DNA of 37,712 nucleotides from Lysobacterales bacterium (GTDB lineage: Bacteria > Pseudomonadota > Gammaproteobacteria > Xanthomonadales > Rhodanobacteraceae). Made by a program: the position numbers and the translations under genes. This document shows, piece by piece, positions 1-8,812 of the stretch. The DNA lies in the NCBI GenBank assembly GCA_015655335.1, contig JAATFF010000052.1, forward strand, positions 1-37,712, given 5' to 3'. The first letter of the stretch is position 1, and every line of letters starts with the position of its first letter. The notes under the pieces were generated by a model that was not told the origin of the DNA, did no database searches, and worked only from the letters and a program-made list of their open reading frames with translations.

Positions 1-364
1 GGATAGTTGTTGACTCGACTAACGGTTGATCCGCCAGACAAATAAGCGTCGACAGCGCTTGCGGATAGTGACGAATTAGCTCGCGTGTGCCGGCGGCTAT
101 CGAGCTCCCCATGCCAAGATGCCATTGCTCGAATCGAGTGATGATCAATGGCAGATCGCTAAGTGCTGTTTCAACGGATAGGGCATGAGCTCCGGTTACT
201 GCAATAACAGGCAGTCCCGTATTTAACGCCATCTGCGCTACCCGTCGCACCATCGGTTCGCCTGCGACGTCGGCCAGCTGCTTTATACCGCCGAATCGAC
301 TGCCTTCGCCGGCGGCGAGCAGCAAAATGACGGGCGATGCCGGGTTCTTCCGCGGCGCGACCAT
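1..364 (-). CDS. MobA/MocA-like molybdenum cofactor nucleotidyltransferase, C-terminus cut by window edge
   Basis: About 121 N-terminal codons are visible. The segment LLLAAGEGSRFGGIKQL at residues 14-30 is the nucleotide-binding signature of the MobA/MocA/GlmU-type NTP transferase fold. A second typical block, CLADQP, follows near residue 113 (metal/nucleotide site). MocA-type members transfer CMP to molybdopterin to make the MCD cofactor used by xanthine-oxidase-family enzymes. That fits the neighbours, a molybdenum hydroxylase and xdhC. The ATG shares one base with the xdhC TGA (TGATG), so translation is probably coupled. CTP versus GTP specificity cannot be judged from the visible part. 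The 3' end lies outside the window. Confidence 0.85.
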   Translation of the reverse strand, partial: MVAPRKNPASPVILLLAAGEGSRFGGIKQLADVAGEPMVRRVAQMALNTGLPVIAVTGAHALSVETALSDLPLIITRFEQWHLGMGSSIAAGTRELIRHYPQALSTLICLADQPLVESTTI

Positions 365-1461
365 CAATGGATGTTTCCATTGTTATCGCGCAACGATCCG
401 CCGCTTCGTCGATTGATCACGGCCATGATTTCCGCAGCGATGGCCAGCGCGATTTCTTCCGGTGTCTCCGATCCAATATCCAAACCGGCCGGCGCATGCA
501 CATGCAAACCATTCAGCGCGCCGTTGCCGCGCATGCGCGCGACGCGTTCACGCGATCCCAGCGCACCAATATAAGCTACTGGCGCGCCTTGCAGTGCGCC
601 TAAATACGCCATATCGTGCTCGAGGTTATGCGTCATAACGACCACGGAGCTGTGGCCGTCCAGTGGCAGGGCACTGGTCAAATTCTCAGGTGTGGCGCAA
701 ACCGTGTTCAACCCTGCGGGAAGGTCGGCGGTTCGCAATCGTGCAGGGTCGCGATCCACGAGCGTGGTCTGCCAACCCAAGGCATTGGCCAGTGGCAACA
801 AGGCGCGTGCAGCTGCACTACTGCCGATCACCACAAGCGCATGGGGTGGTTCGATGGTTTCGATCAGCACATCGGCAATGCCTCGTACGGATGGTACGCG
901 AAACGTGTCAGCACGTTGCTTCGCTAACGCAGATGTATTGTCGATGATGGCTTGGCTGAGCTCAGGGTCATCGATCGAGTCGTGTAAAAGTCGATGGTCG
1001 CTCCAAATCTGCCGACGTGGCATCACGGCGGTGTCGTTGATGGCAAACAGTGTCGCCATGTGCACATGGCGACGCTCATCCAGGCACCGAGATAGAGCTT
1101 CGACGAAATCCGTGTCGTGGCTTGTCAACAGCGGTTCGATAAAAACTTCCAACTCGCCGCCGCAGCCCATTTCGATCAATACGTCCAGGCCAGAGTCGGC
1201 GTTGTAGTGGGCTAGGCGCGGTGTGGCGCCGGCAATGACATCAAGCGCTCGCGTCACGATATCGCGTTGCGGGCAACCACCGGAAAGTTCGCAGACGACG
1301 CGCCCGCTTTCGAGCACGAGCATCCGGGTGCCGGGACGCCGAAAGGTAGAGCCACGCGTACGCGTGAGCGTGGCCATGGCCGCTTTCGCTTTGGGTGCGG
1401 TATCGCGATGCAGCGTGCGTAGCGCATGGATCAAGGTATTCAACTCATGTGCGGAATTCAT
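364..1461 (-). CDS. xdhC: XdhC/CoxI family molybdenum hydroxylase maturation protein
   Basis: This is a 365-aa protein. The N-terminal XdhC/CoxI part has the conserved GSTFRRPGTRML stretch and an SGGC motif at residues 60-63. The C-terminal part is a Rossmann-like XdhC_C domain that starts near VVIGSSAAARALL and contains YIGALGSR. XdhC proteins bind molybdenum cofactor, help its sulfuration and deliver it to xanthine-oxidase-type enzymes. I chose the ATG at 1461 because TAAGG lies about 5 nt upstream. A TTG at 1479 would add six residues but lacks a ribosome site. The gene is divergent from the molybdenum hydroxylase operon and overlaps the downstream mobA-like start by one base, so the pair looks dedicated to that enzyme. 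Confidence 0.88.
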   Translation of the reverse strand: MNSAHELNTLIHALRTLHRDTAPKAKAAMATLTRTRGSTFRRPGTRMLVLESGRVVCELSGGCPQRDIVTRALDVIAGATPRLAHYNADSGLDVLIEMGCGGELEVFIEPLLTSHDTDFVEALSRCLDERRHVHMATLFAINDTAVMPRRQIWSDHRLLHDSIDDPELSQAIIDNTSALAKQRADTFRVPSVRGIADVLIETIEPPHALVVIGSSAAARALLPLANALGWQTTLVDRDPARLRTADLPAGLNTVCATPENLTSALPLDGHSSVVVMTHNLEHDMAYLGALQGAPVAYIGALGSRERVARMRGNGALNGLHVHAPAGLDIGSETPEEIALAIAAEIMAVINRRSGGSLRDNNGNIH

Positions 1462-1694
1462 CTGCCTTATCGCCGGCAAAAGGGAGCAAAAGCGATAGCG
1501 TCATAGTCGCAGGTATATAACGCCCGGTCTTGTCGTTGGAATGTGCAAGGGGCGGAAAAAGCCACCCGCCTTCATCGAATCATCCTATCGTCGGATGACA
1601 TCTTCTGATATACCGCGTCTTTACGGTCGGTCTGCTCAGATGCAAATCTAAATCCGATTTCCGCGTGTCTATTTGGCGCAGTGCGGAGGTATCC
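1462..1694. promoter_or_regulatory. Divergent promoter region of xdhC-mobA and the molybdenum hydroxylase operon, with inverted repeat
   Basis: This 233-bp non-coding stretch separates two divergent units. It contains a short perfect inverted repeat, TCATCC (1580-1585), 7-nt spacer, GGATGA (1593-1598), near its middle. It could be an operator for a dimeric regulator, but 6-bp arms can occur by chance. No regulator gene lies next to it inside the window. I see no convincing -35/-10 pair. A clear Shine-Dalgarno, GGAGGT at 1685-1689/1690, precedes the first gene on the right. Confidence 0.4.
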
Positions 1695-2198
1695 ATGCTT
1701 TCTTTGTCGGTAAATGGTCAGTCCTATCCGGTCGATGTTCCGGATGACATGCCTCTGTTATGGGTTCTGCGCGACGTTATCGGTCTGACTGGCACCAAGT
1801 TCGGCTGCGGCATTGCTCAATGCGGCGCTTGCACGGTACATGTGGACGGGCAGGCGGTGCGCTCATGTGTGCTTCCTGTGGGTTCCCTCGGGAACAAGGC
1901 CATCACCACGATTGAGGCGGTTGGCAACACGCCTAGCGGTCAGAAGATCCAGCAAGCATGGCTGGATGTGGACGTCGTGCAGTGCGGCTACTGCCAGTCC
2001 GGGCAAATCATGTCTGCCGCGGCGCTGTTGCAGCGCACGCCCAATCCCAATGATGCGGATATCGATGCCGCCATGTCCGGCAACATTTGTCGCTGCGGCA
2101 CCTATGTGCGCATTCGCGCAGCGATCAAGCAGGCTGCCACCGGCAGGCCGGAGCTGTTGCAGACCATCGTCAGCGCGCCGGAAGGAGCGTCGTCATGA
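1695..2198 (+). CDS. [2Fe-2S] subunit of a molybdenum hydroxylase (isoquinoline 1-oxidoreductase alpha / aldehyde oxidoreductase type)
   Basis: This is a 167-aa small subunit. The plant-ferredoxin-like cluster is formed by C38, C43, C46 and C58 (CGIAQCGAC then a later Cys). The second [2Fe-2S] domain has C97, C100, C132 and C134 (CGYC and ICRC). This arrangement and length match IorA-type subunits, which carry electrons from the molybdopterin centre to the acceptor. There is no signal peptide, so export would rely on the Tat signal of the partner. Start choice: ATG 1695 sits 4 nt after GGAGGT; the upstream in-frame GTG at 1665 has no such site. The stop overlaps the next start (ATGA), as in a tightly coupled operon. 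Confidence 0.93.
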   Translation: MLSLSVNGQSYPVDVPDDMPLLWVLRDVIGLTGTKFGCGIAQCGACTVHVDGQAVRSCVLPVGSLGNKAITTIEAVGNTPSGQKIQQAWLDVDVVQCGYCQSGQIMSAAALLQRTPNPNDADIDAAMSGNICRCGTYVRIRAAIKQAATGRPELLQTIVSAPEGASS

Positions 2199-4453
2199 AA
2201 CGCCAGGACGACCCTATCGACCCAGGCCGTCGCAAGGCCCTTCAATCGGGCGGTTTGGCGATCGCCTTCCTCTGGCTCGGTGGTGCTGGCACCGCAGCCG
2301 CGATGATCAATGCGCGCCGGCAGCCCAGCGATGCCGCTGTGGCCCTGGCCGATGGCAACCCGCCATTTGCGCCTAACGCATTCATACGCATCGATACCAG
2401 CGGTGCCGTACGACTAGTGATGCCTTCTGTGGAAATGGGGCAGGGGATTTACACCGGTTGCAGCATGTTGCTCGCCGAAGAGTTGGGTGTTGGCCTGGAT
2501 CAGATCACGGTCGAGCACTCGCCTCCTAGCGACGAGCTTTACGGCATTCCTGCACTGGGCGGCCAGATTACCGGCGGCTCCACCAGCACCCGCAGCACGT
2601 GGCAAGTTTTGCGCGAGGCCGGCGCCGTCGCACGCACGATGCTGGTTACGGTAGCGTCTGCGGAGTGGCATGTGGATCCGTCCACCTGCACGGTGGATCG
2701 CGGCGTCGTGCATCATGCATCTTCTGGTCGCAGCCTTGGTTTCGGTGCGTTGGCAGCAGCGGCAGGCAAATTGCCGATGCCCGATAAGGTGCAGCTTACC
2801 GATCCGAAGAATTTTAAATTGATCGGCAAGCCGATGCGGCGCGTGGACTCGCCAGACAAAATCAAAGGTGCGGCGCAATTTGGTATCGATGTGCGCGTGC
2901 CGGGTATGAAAATCGCCACCGTGGCTGCATGCCCAACGATGGGTGGCAAGCTCGTCGACGTCGACGATAAGGCTGCGCGCGCGATTCCCGGCGTCGTGCA
3001 AGTGCTGCGTTTGGACAACGCCGTCGCCGTCGTGGGCGAGCACTTTTGGGCAGCGAGGCAGGGTTTGCAGGCGCTGAACATTACGTGGGATCGTGGCGCC
3101 AACGCCGCACTCACTACCCAGCAATTACGGGATGCACTGGCTGACAGCGCGCGCAACGGTTCATCTATCGTGGCCACCGATGTTGGCTCTCGACCGACAC
3201 AAGGCACCACCGTCGAATCGGAATACCAATCGCCCATGCTTGCCCACGCGACGATGGAGCCGATGAATGCCACCGTCTTCGTGACCTCCGACAAATGCGA
3301 AATTTGGACCGGGACGCAGGTGCCGATGCGTGCGGTCGAAGAGGCAGCGAAGATCACGGGCTTGTCCAACGACAAAGTCATCGTCCACAACCAATATTTG
3401 GGTGGCGGCTTCGGACGTCGATTGGAAACCGATTGGGTGGAGCAGGCTGTTGCTCTGGCCAAGCAAGTTTCCTACCCGTTGAAAGTGATCTGGACGCGCG
3501 AAGAAGATATTCGCCACGACCGCGTGCGCCCGATGTACCACGACCGTATTTCCGCCGTGCTCGACGCAGACGGCAAGCCTGCCTGGTACGGCTATCGCAC
3601 CAGCGGTAGCTCGGTGCTGGCGCGCTTCGCGCCGATGGCCATGGGAAAGAACGGTCTGGACAGCGATGCGGTGGAGTGCGTCGACGAAGTTCCGTATGAC
3701 ATTCCCGCCAAAAAAGTGGAGTGGATTCGACATGACATGCCCGAAGGCTTGGTCACCGGTTGGTGGCGCGGCGTAGGGCCCACGCACAATTTGTTCGTAG
3801 TCGAAAGTTTCATGGACGAACTGGCGCATCATGTCGGCAAGGGTCCGCTCGAATACCGCCGGGCGTTGTTGCAGAAGAATCCGCGCACGTTAGCGGTGCT
3901 GAACCTTGCTGCCGAAAAAATCGGCTGGAGTGGCCAGCCCTTGCCAGCACGCGTCGGACGCGGCATCGCTCTGGGCGAACCGTTCGGAAGCCGCGTGTGC
4001 GCGATCGTCGAGGCCGAAGTCACGCCGCAGGGCGAGGTACGTTTGCGCCGTGTGGTCGTCGCATTGGATTGCGGAATCGCCGTCAATACCAGTTCCATCG
4101 AAGCGCAAGTTCAGGGTGGCCTGCTCTTTGGCCTCAGCGCAGCCATGTTCAGCGGCATCACGATCAGGGACGGCGCGATCGAGCAAAGCAACTTCAACGA
4201 CTACCGCAACCTGCGCATCAACGAAGCGCCCATGGTCGAAGTGCATCGCGTGGTCAACGTCGAACCACCGGGCGGTCTCGGTGAAGTGGGTACGGCTATC
4301 GCAGCCCCCGCACTCGCCAACGCGATTTTTGCGGCGACAGGCGTGCGCCTTTACACGTTGCCGGTCGATCGCGATCTGTTAGTGAAAAATTCCGATGCGC
4401 TCAAGTCGGTAGTGTCGACTGCTGCCGTGCATGAGGGGAGGAACCTGACATGA
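2195..4453 (+). CDS. Molybdopterin-binding catalytic subunit (isoquinoline 1-oxidoreductase beta / periplasmic aldehyde dehydrogenase type)
   Basis: This 752-aa protein belongs to the xanthine-oxidase superfamily. The N-terminus has paired arginines followed by a hydrophobic stretch ([20 protein letters not shown]), a Tat-like signal. Diagnostic blocks include [16 protein letters not shown] and GGLGEVGTA, where E697 corresponds to the general-base glutamate of the family. The enzyme should hydroxylate an aldehyde or N-heterocycle in the periplasm; the substrate is not readable from sequence. The ATG at 2195 overlaps the previous stop and has GAAGGAG 7 nt upstream. No FAD subunit is encoded nearby. 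Electrons are therefore expected to pass through the [2Fe-2S] subunit to the cytochrome c downstream, as in two-subunit plus cytochrome aldehyde dehydrogenases. Confidence 0.92.
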   Translation: MKRQDDPIDPGRRKALQSGGLAIAFLWLGGAGTAAAMINARRQPSDAAVALADGNPPFAPNAFIRIDTSGAVRLVMPSVEMGQGIYTGCSMLLAEELGVGLDQITVEHSPPSDELYGIPALGGQITGGSTSTRSTWQVLREAGAVARTMLVTVASAEWHVDPSTCTVDRGVVHHASSGRSLGFGALAAAAGKLPMPDKVQLTDPKNFKLIGKPMRRVDSPDKIKGAAQFGIDVRVPGMKIATVAACPTMGGKLVDVDDKAARAIPGVVQVLRLDNAVAVVGEHFWAARQGLQALNITWDRGANAALTTQQLRDALADSARNGSSIVATDVGSRPTQGTTVESEYQSPMLAHATMEPMNATVFVTSDKCEIWTGTQVPMRAVEEAAKITGLSNDKVIVHNQYLGGGFGRRLETDWVEQAVALAKQVSYPLKVIWTREEDIRHDRVRPMYHDRISAVLDADGKPAWYGYRTSGSSVLARFAPMAMGKNGLDSDAVECVDEVPYDIPAKKVEWIRHDMPEGLVTGWWRGVGPTHNLFVVESFMDELAHHVGKGPLEYRRALLQKNPRTLAVLNLAAEKIGWSGQPLPARVGRGIALGEPFGSRVCAIVEAEVTPQGEVRLRRVVVALDCGIAVNTSSIEAQVQGGLLFGLSAAMFSGITIRDGAIEQSNFNDYRNLRINEAPMVEVHRVVNVEPPGGLGEVGTAIAAPALANAIFAATGVRLYTLPVDRDLLVKNSDALKSVVSTAAVHEGRNLT

Positions 4454-5757
4454 TTCGCTTCCTCATCGTCGTAGCGCTTTTGTTGCTGCTTGGCGTCGGG
4501 GCATATTTTTATTTGAATCGCACCGATGTCTCAGATGGCACTGCACCGCAGGTTGTCGGCGCGCCGCCGTCCGCTGATGTGCTTGCACGTGGCGAATACC
4601 TTGCCAAGGCGGCTGATTGCACGGCTTGCCATACGTTGCCCGGCTCAGCGAAGGCGTTTGCCGGTGGCGTTCCGTTCAAGCTGCCGTTTGGCACCATCTA
4701 CTCAAGCAATATCACCGCAGACGAAGCCACGGGCATCGGTAGCTGGAGCGACGATGACTTCGTGCGCGCTGTGCGCGAAGGCGTGCGCAAAGACGGAAAG
4801 CATCTATATCCGGCGTTTCCGTACACGTCGTACACCCAGCTTAGCCGCAGCGATGTGTTGGCAATCAAGGCCTATCTTTTCAGCCTGCCTAAGGCGCCTC
4901 AGGCGAACAAGGCCAATGATTTGTCGTTCCCCTACAACCAGCGCTGGGCCATGGGTTTTTGGAATGCGGCGTTCTTCAAGAGCCAGCGATTTACGCCCGA
5001 TCCATCGCAATCGCCACAATGGAACAGTGGCAAATACCTCACCATCGCGTTGGGCCATTGTGCAGAGTGCCATACGCCCAGAAACCTAGGCTTTGGCCTG
5101 GAGCATGGCAACGAATTGGCTGGCGAAGAGTTGCAAGGTTGGCGAGCCTACAACATCACGTCCGATCCGACGCACGGTATCGGTGCGTGGAGTGACAGCG
5201 ATATCGCCAGTTATCTCACCACGGGTCACGCTGATGGAAGAGGTTCCGCCTCCGGTCCGATGGCGGAAGCGGTCGAAAATAGCCTGCGTTTTCTTAACTC
5301 CGCCGATGCTGCGGCACTGGTGACCTATTTACGAACCGTGCCTGCGCACGAGGGTAAAGATCCCATCACTATCGACACTGAGGCCGCACCCGTCATGGCC
5401 TCCAACCAGGCCGCGCAGGGTGGTGACAGCGCCAATGCCGATAACGTTGGCTTGCATCTGTTCGAGGGCGCCTGTGCGAGCTGCCATCAGTGGAACGGCA
5501 AAGGTCAGCAGACGCCGTATGCGTCCTTGCTCGGTACACGTGGTGTGAATGATGTGCGAGGCACCAACGTTACGCAGATCCTATTGCATGGCTCTAGCCT
5601 TCATGCTGAGGGGCCGAACATCTTTATGCCGGGCTTTGGCGATGCCTATTCCAATACCGAAATCGCCGCGCTTACCAATTACGTGATCGGCCATTTCGGC
5701 AACAAACAGGGCGCCGTAACACCCGATGACGTGGCGCAGCGCCGCAAACAGCTTTAG
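4450..5757 (+). CDS. Membrane-anchored triheme cytochrome c, electron-accepting subunit
   Basis: This is a 435-aa protein. An N-terminal hydrophobic helix (residues 3-21) acts as an uncleaved anchor or signal. Three c-type heme sites are visible: CTACH at 57-61, CAECH at 204-208 and CASCH at 342-346. The three repeated class-I cytochrome domains match the cytochrome subunits of alcohol, gluconate and aldehyde dehydrogenases that hand electrons to the quinone pool or an oxidase. The start overlaps the stop of the molybdenum subunit by 4 nt (ATGA) and has GAGGGGAGG about 8 nt upstream. It is the last gene of the operon; no clear terminator is seen after it. Confidence 0.93.
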   Translation: MIRFLIVVALLLLLGVGAYFYLNRTDVSDGTAPQVVGAPPSADVLARGEYLAKAADCTACHTLPGSAKAFAGGVPFKLPFGTIYSSNITADEATGIGSWSDDDFVRAVREGVRKDGKHLYPAFPYTSYTQLSRSDVLAIKAYLFSLPKAPQANKANDLSFPYNQRWAMGFWNAAFFKSQRFTPDPSQSPQWNSGKYLTIALGHCAECHTPRNLGFGLEHGNELAGEELQGWRAYNITSDPTHGIGAWSDSDIASYLTTGHADGRGSASGPMAEAVENSLRFLNSADAAALVTYLRTVPAHEGKDPITIDTEAAPVMASNQAAQGGDSANADNVGLHLFEGACASCHQWNGKGQQTPYASLLGTRGVNDVRGTNVTQILLHGSSLHAEGPNIFMPGFGDAYSNTEIAALTNYVIGHFGNKQGAVTPDDVAQRRKQL

Positions 5758-5966
5758 CGGCGTTTCGAGTTTGCGAGTGATAAGCGACGCTAGCGATATC
5801 TCGTACTCTCTTCGCCGAAGTTTGGGCGCGGCCGGACTGCTATTTTTAATTCCGACGTATTCACTGTTCGTGTATCAAGGACAAACCGGCCCTTTCCTGC
5901 TATAGGTATGGCATAACCCGATTGAAACCGAGCATTGCTATACGCTCAAACGCATGGGATATGCCA

Positions 5967-8750
5967 ATGAAGTTGCGTCGTTACGCCGCTGTTACCGCGT
6001 CCTGGATATTCATCGTTTTCTCGGCATGCCTGACGGGCTGCTCGCAAGCACCAAGCAAGCCGACGATTACCGCCGGCGACGCGCGCTTCGAGTTTCTCAC
6101 TTCGTCGCTGGTGCGCATGGAATATTCGCCTAACGGCGCGTTTGTCGATGAGCCCACCGCGGTCGTACAGAAGCGAGACTGGCCATCCGTGCAGGTTCAC
6201 ACGGTGACGAAGGGCGACTGGCTGATTGCGAGCACCGATGCAATGACCGTGAGTTATCGGACGCATTCGGGTCCGTTTACGGCCAGCAACCTCACGATCA
6301 GTTGGAAGCGCACCGACGGTAGCTCACGCGATTGGCACCCCGGCGATGTGGATACTCAAAATTTGGGCGGCATGACGTACTCGCTCGATCATGTCAGCAA
6401 GGACAATTTACCCGATGGGCTGTTGGATTCTGAAAGCCCCGTCAACGACATTATTCCAGGCATCGAGATTCCGCTTGAAAAAGCCAAGCCCGGTTTGTTG
6501 AGCCGCAGCGGTTATGCGTTCATCGACGATAGCCAGACGCCGCTATGGAACGCGCAAAAGAGCTGGATTGAACCGCGAGCACAGCCATACGGCCAAGACT
6601 GGTATTTGTTCACCTACGATCACGATTACCAGAACGTATTCAAGGAATACGCGCAGCTGTGCGGTGCTATCCCTATGATTCCGCGCTATACGCTCGGCAC
6701 CTGGATTACGGATTTCAATTTTGAATATTTTCCGGGCACGCCCGAATCGAAGCAGCCGGATTTCGAGCGCTATAACCAGCAGCATCTCGAAGACGAGCTT
6801 TCTCGATTGCGCCAGAATCACATTCCATTCGACACGGTGGTGCTCGATTTCGCGTGGCACAACTACGGCTGGCAAGGTGGCTATGACTGGAGCCCACTCT
6901 TTCCGCATCCCGCGCAGTTCATGAACTGGCTGCATAGCCAGGGCATCAAGCTTAGCCTCAACGATCATCCCGGATACGCCAACACGGAAGAAAGCATTCT
7001 GTCGTTCAACGACAGTCATGCGCCGGAAGTTTTAAAGGCGCAGGGCAGGCCATTGCCGCCGAAGCCGTCGTTTGACATGGATATTTCCAAGCTATGGCGG
7101 TTTTCTACCGATCCGCATGACCAGGGCGTTCGCCAACGCTGGTTCGCGATCAATCACGATGATAGCCGCTGGAAGCCCATCAAGACCGATCGCTCTTGGC
7201 AAGAACAGGGGTACAAGAATTATCGAGGCGTTGCCTGGTATCGCGCCACGGTGCGATTGCCCGCAAAGCTTCCCCAATCGCTGTATGTCGATGTGGGTGA
7301 AGTGGGCCAGACGTACCGGATCTTCGTCAACGGCAAGGAAGTCGACCACAGTCATATTCAATGGCCGCGACGGCTTACTTACAGCGATATCGCGCCATAT
7401 GCCAAGGCTGGGCAGAACAACGTAATCGCGCTGCGCGTCGAGCCTGGCCCGAACGGTGGCGGCATACTTCGCGGGCCTGTGGCGCTGCGGGATACATTGC
7501 CGCCGAAGCGCATTTACTTCGATCTTTCCAACCAACAGGACGCCGATATTTTCATGCGCGACCTGCACCAGCCGCTGATGCAGGCTGGGGTGAACGTGTG
7601 GTGGGTTGATGGTGGCGGCGGTGCAGCCGATATGCCAGGGCTCAACAAGCAGTTGTGGACCAACAAGGTGTTTTACGACTACACCCAGCAGATAAGCGGC
7701 GAGCGAGGCTTCATCCTCAGCCGTTATGGCGATTGGGGTAGCGAGCGCTATCCGGCGTTCTTTACCGGCGACACCTATTCGGAATGGCCGGTGCTGGCTT
7801 ACGAGGTCGCGTTCACCGCGCGTGGCGGCAATGTGCTTGTGCCGTACATCAGTCATGACATCGGCGGCTTTCACGGCGCAAAAATCGATTTCGACTTGTA
7901 CGCGCGCTGGATCGAGTTCGGCACCTTCAGTCCTATCTTGCGCATGCACAGCGCGCATGCCAATCCACGTGAAGGCAATGCCCGCATGCCTTGGGTGTAC
8001 GGCGACCAGGGCATTGCGTTGATGAAGAAGTACTTCACGCTGCGCACGCAGTTGATTCCCTATGTGTATACGTATACGTGGCAGGCGCACACGGAATCGA
8101 TGCCGATTTTGCGGCCGTTGTACCTGGTCTATCCGGACCTGGAAGAAGCTTACCGACACTCAAACGAATACTTCTTCGGTAAGGAAATGCTGGTGGCGCC
8201 TGTGCTCGACGAAAGCGGCAATCGCACCGTTTATCTGCCACCGGGGGAGTGGATCGATTTTTTCACGGGCAAGCATTACGACGGTGGGACGTCTTTTGCG
8301 GCGCACTATGCAGTTGACGAAACGCCGGTATTCGTTCGCGAAGGTTCCATCGTCCCTGAGCAGGAAGTCAGCGACTACTCCAATGCGAAGCCGCTCAATG
8401 CGGTTATTGTGAATGTCTATGGCGCGGGAACAGGGCGCTTCGATCTTTACGAGGACGACGGTATTTCGCTTGCCTATAAGCAGGGCCAGTATGCATTGAC
8501 ATCAATGATCTACACCACGAACAGCGACGGCTCGCATCAATTGGTGATTGCGCCGAGCCAAGGGTCGTTTACGGGCCAGGTGCAGGATCGCTCCTATGAA
8601 CTGCGCATTCACGCCCAAGGCGATCCGCAGTCGATAACCGTCGACGGCAAGAAGATTAGTCAATGGAACTGGGATGCCAGCGATAAAACGGCAAGCGTGG
8701 TGCTCAGTAAGCGTTCCATTCGTGAGGGCGCCAACGTAACGTGGCACTAA
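5967..8750 (+). CDS. GH31 family glycoside hydrolase lipoprotein with inserted jelly-roll-like domain
   Basis: This is a 927-aa protein. A lipoprotein signal ends in LTGC, so it is probably anchored to a membrane. An N-terminal beta-sandwich is followed by a split TIM barrel and a C-terminal DUF5110-like beta region (FDLYEDDG). The barrel holds the predicted nucleophile D548 (WWVDGG) and acid/base D602 (FTGDTYSEW). Residues about 391-510 look like a GH2-type sugar-binding jelly roll (WYRATVRLP, YVDVGEVGQTYRIFVNG, NNVIALRVEPG) inserted before the nucleophile strand. GH31 enzymes cleave alpha-glucosides, alpha-xylosides or alpha-galactosides; specificity is unassigned. I chose ATG 5967 because GGGA lies 7 nt upstream and it gives a clean lipoprotein signal; ATG 5961 and TTG 5922 are alternatives. 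Confidence 0.9.
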   Translation: MKLRRYAAVTASWIFIVFSACLTGCSQAPSKPTITAGDARFEFLTSSLVRMEYSPNGAFVDEPTAVVQKRDWPSVQVHTVTKGDWLIASTDAMTVSYRTHSGPFTASNLTISWKRTDGSSRDWHPGDVDTQNLGGMTYSLDHVSKDNLPDGLLDSESPVNDIIPGIEIPLEKAKPGLLSRSGYAFIDDSQTPLWNAQKSWIEPRAQPYGQDWYLFTYDHDYQNVFKEYAQLCGAIPMIPRYTLGTWITDFNFEYFPGTPESKQPDFERYNQQHLEDELSRLRQNHIPFDTVVLDFAWHNYGWQGGYDWSPLFPHPAQFMNWLHSQGIKLSLNDHPGYANTEESILSFNDSHAPEVLKAQGRPLPPKPSFDMDISKLWRFSTDPHDQGVRQRWFAINHDDSRWKPIKTDRSWQEQGYKNYRGVAWYRATVRLPAKLPQSLYVDVGEVGQTYRIFVNGKEVDHSHIQWPRRLTYSDIAPYAKAGQNNVIALRVEPGPNGGGILRGPVALRDTLPPKRIYFDLSNQQDADIFMRDLHQPLMQAGVNVWWVDGGGGAADMPGLNKQLWTNKVFYDYTQQISGERGFILSRYGDWGSERYPAFFTGDTYSEWPVLAYEVAFTARGGNVLVPYISHDIGGFHGAKIDFDLYARWIEFGTFSPILRMHSAHANPREGNARMPWVYGDQGIALMKKYFTLRTQLIPYVYTYTWQAHTESMPILRPLYLVYPDLEEAYRHSNEYFFGKEMLVAPVLDESGNRTVYLPPGEWIDFFTGKHYDGGTSFAAHYAVDETPVFVREGSIVPEQEVSDYSNAKPLNAVIVNVYGAGTGRFDLYEDDGISLAYKQGQYALTSMIYTTNSDGSHQLVIAPSQGSFTGQVQDRSYELRIHAQGDPQSITVDGKKISQWNWDASDKTASVVLSKRSIREGANVTWH

Positions 8751-8812
8751 GCGGGCGCAGGACGATCAGCCAGCGGTGAGTTTTCGCAATCATGGCAATG
8801 CAGGCATTCCAT

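Noticed and set aside
2414-3462. Long antisense ORFs opposite the molybdopterin subunit gene
   Set aside because: They mirror the codon structure of a clearly real gene, have no ribosome sites and no recognisable domains.
8751-8812. AATGC/GCATT symmetric stretch between the GH31 and APC genes as a terminator
   Set aside because: The arms are only about 5 bp with mismatches around them and no T-run follows on either strand.
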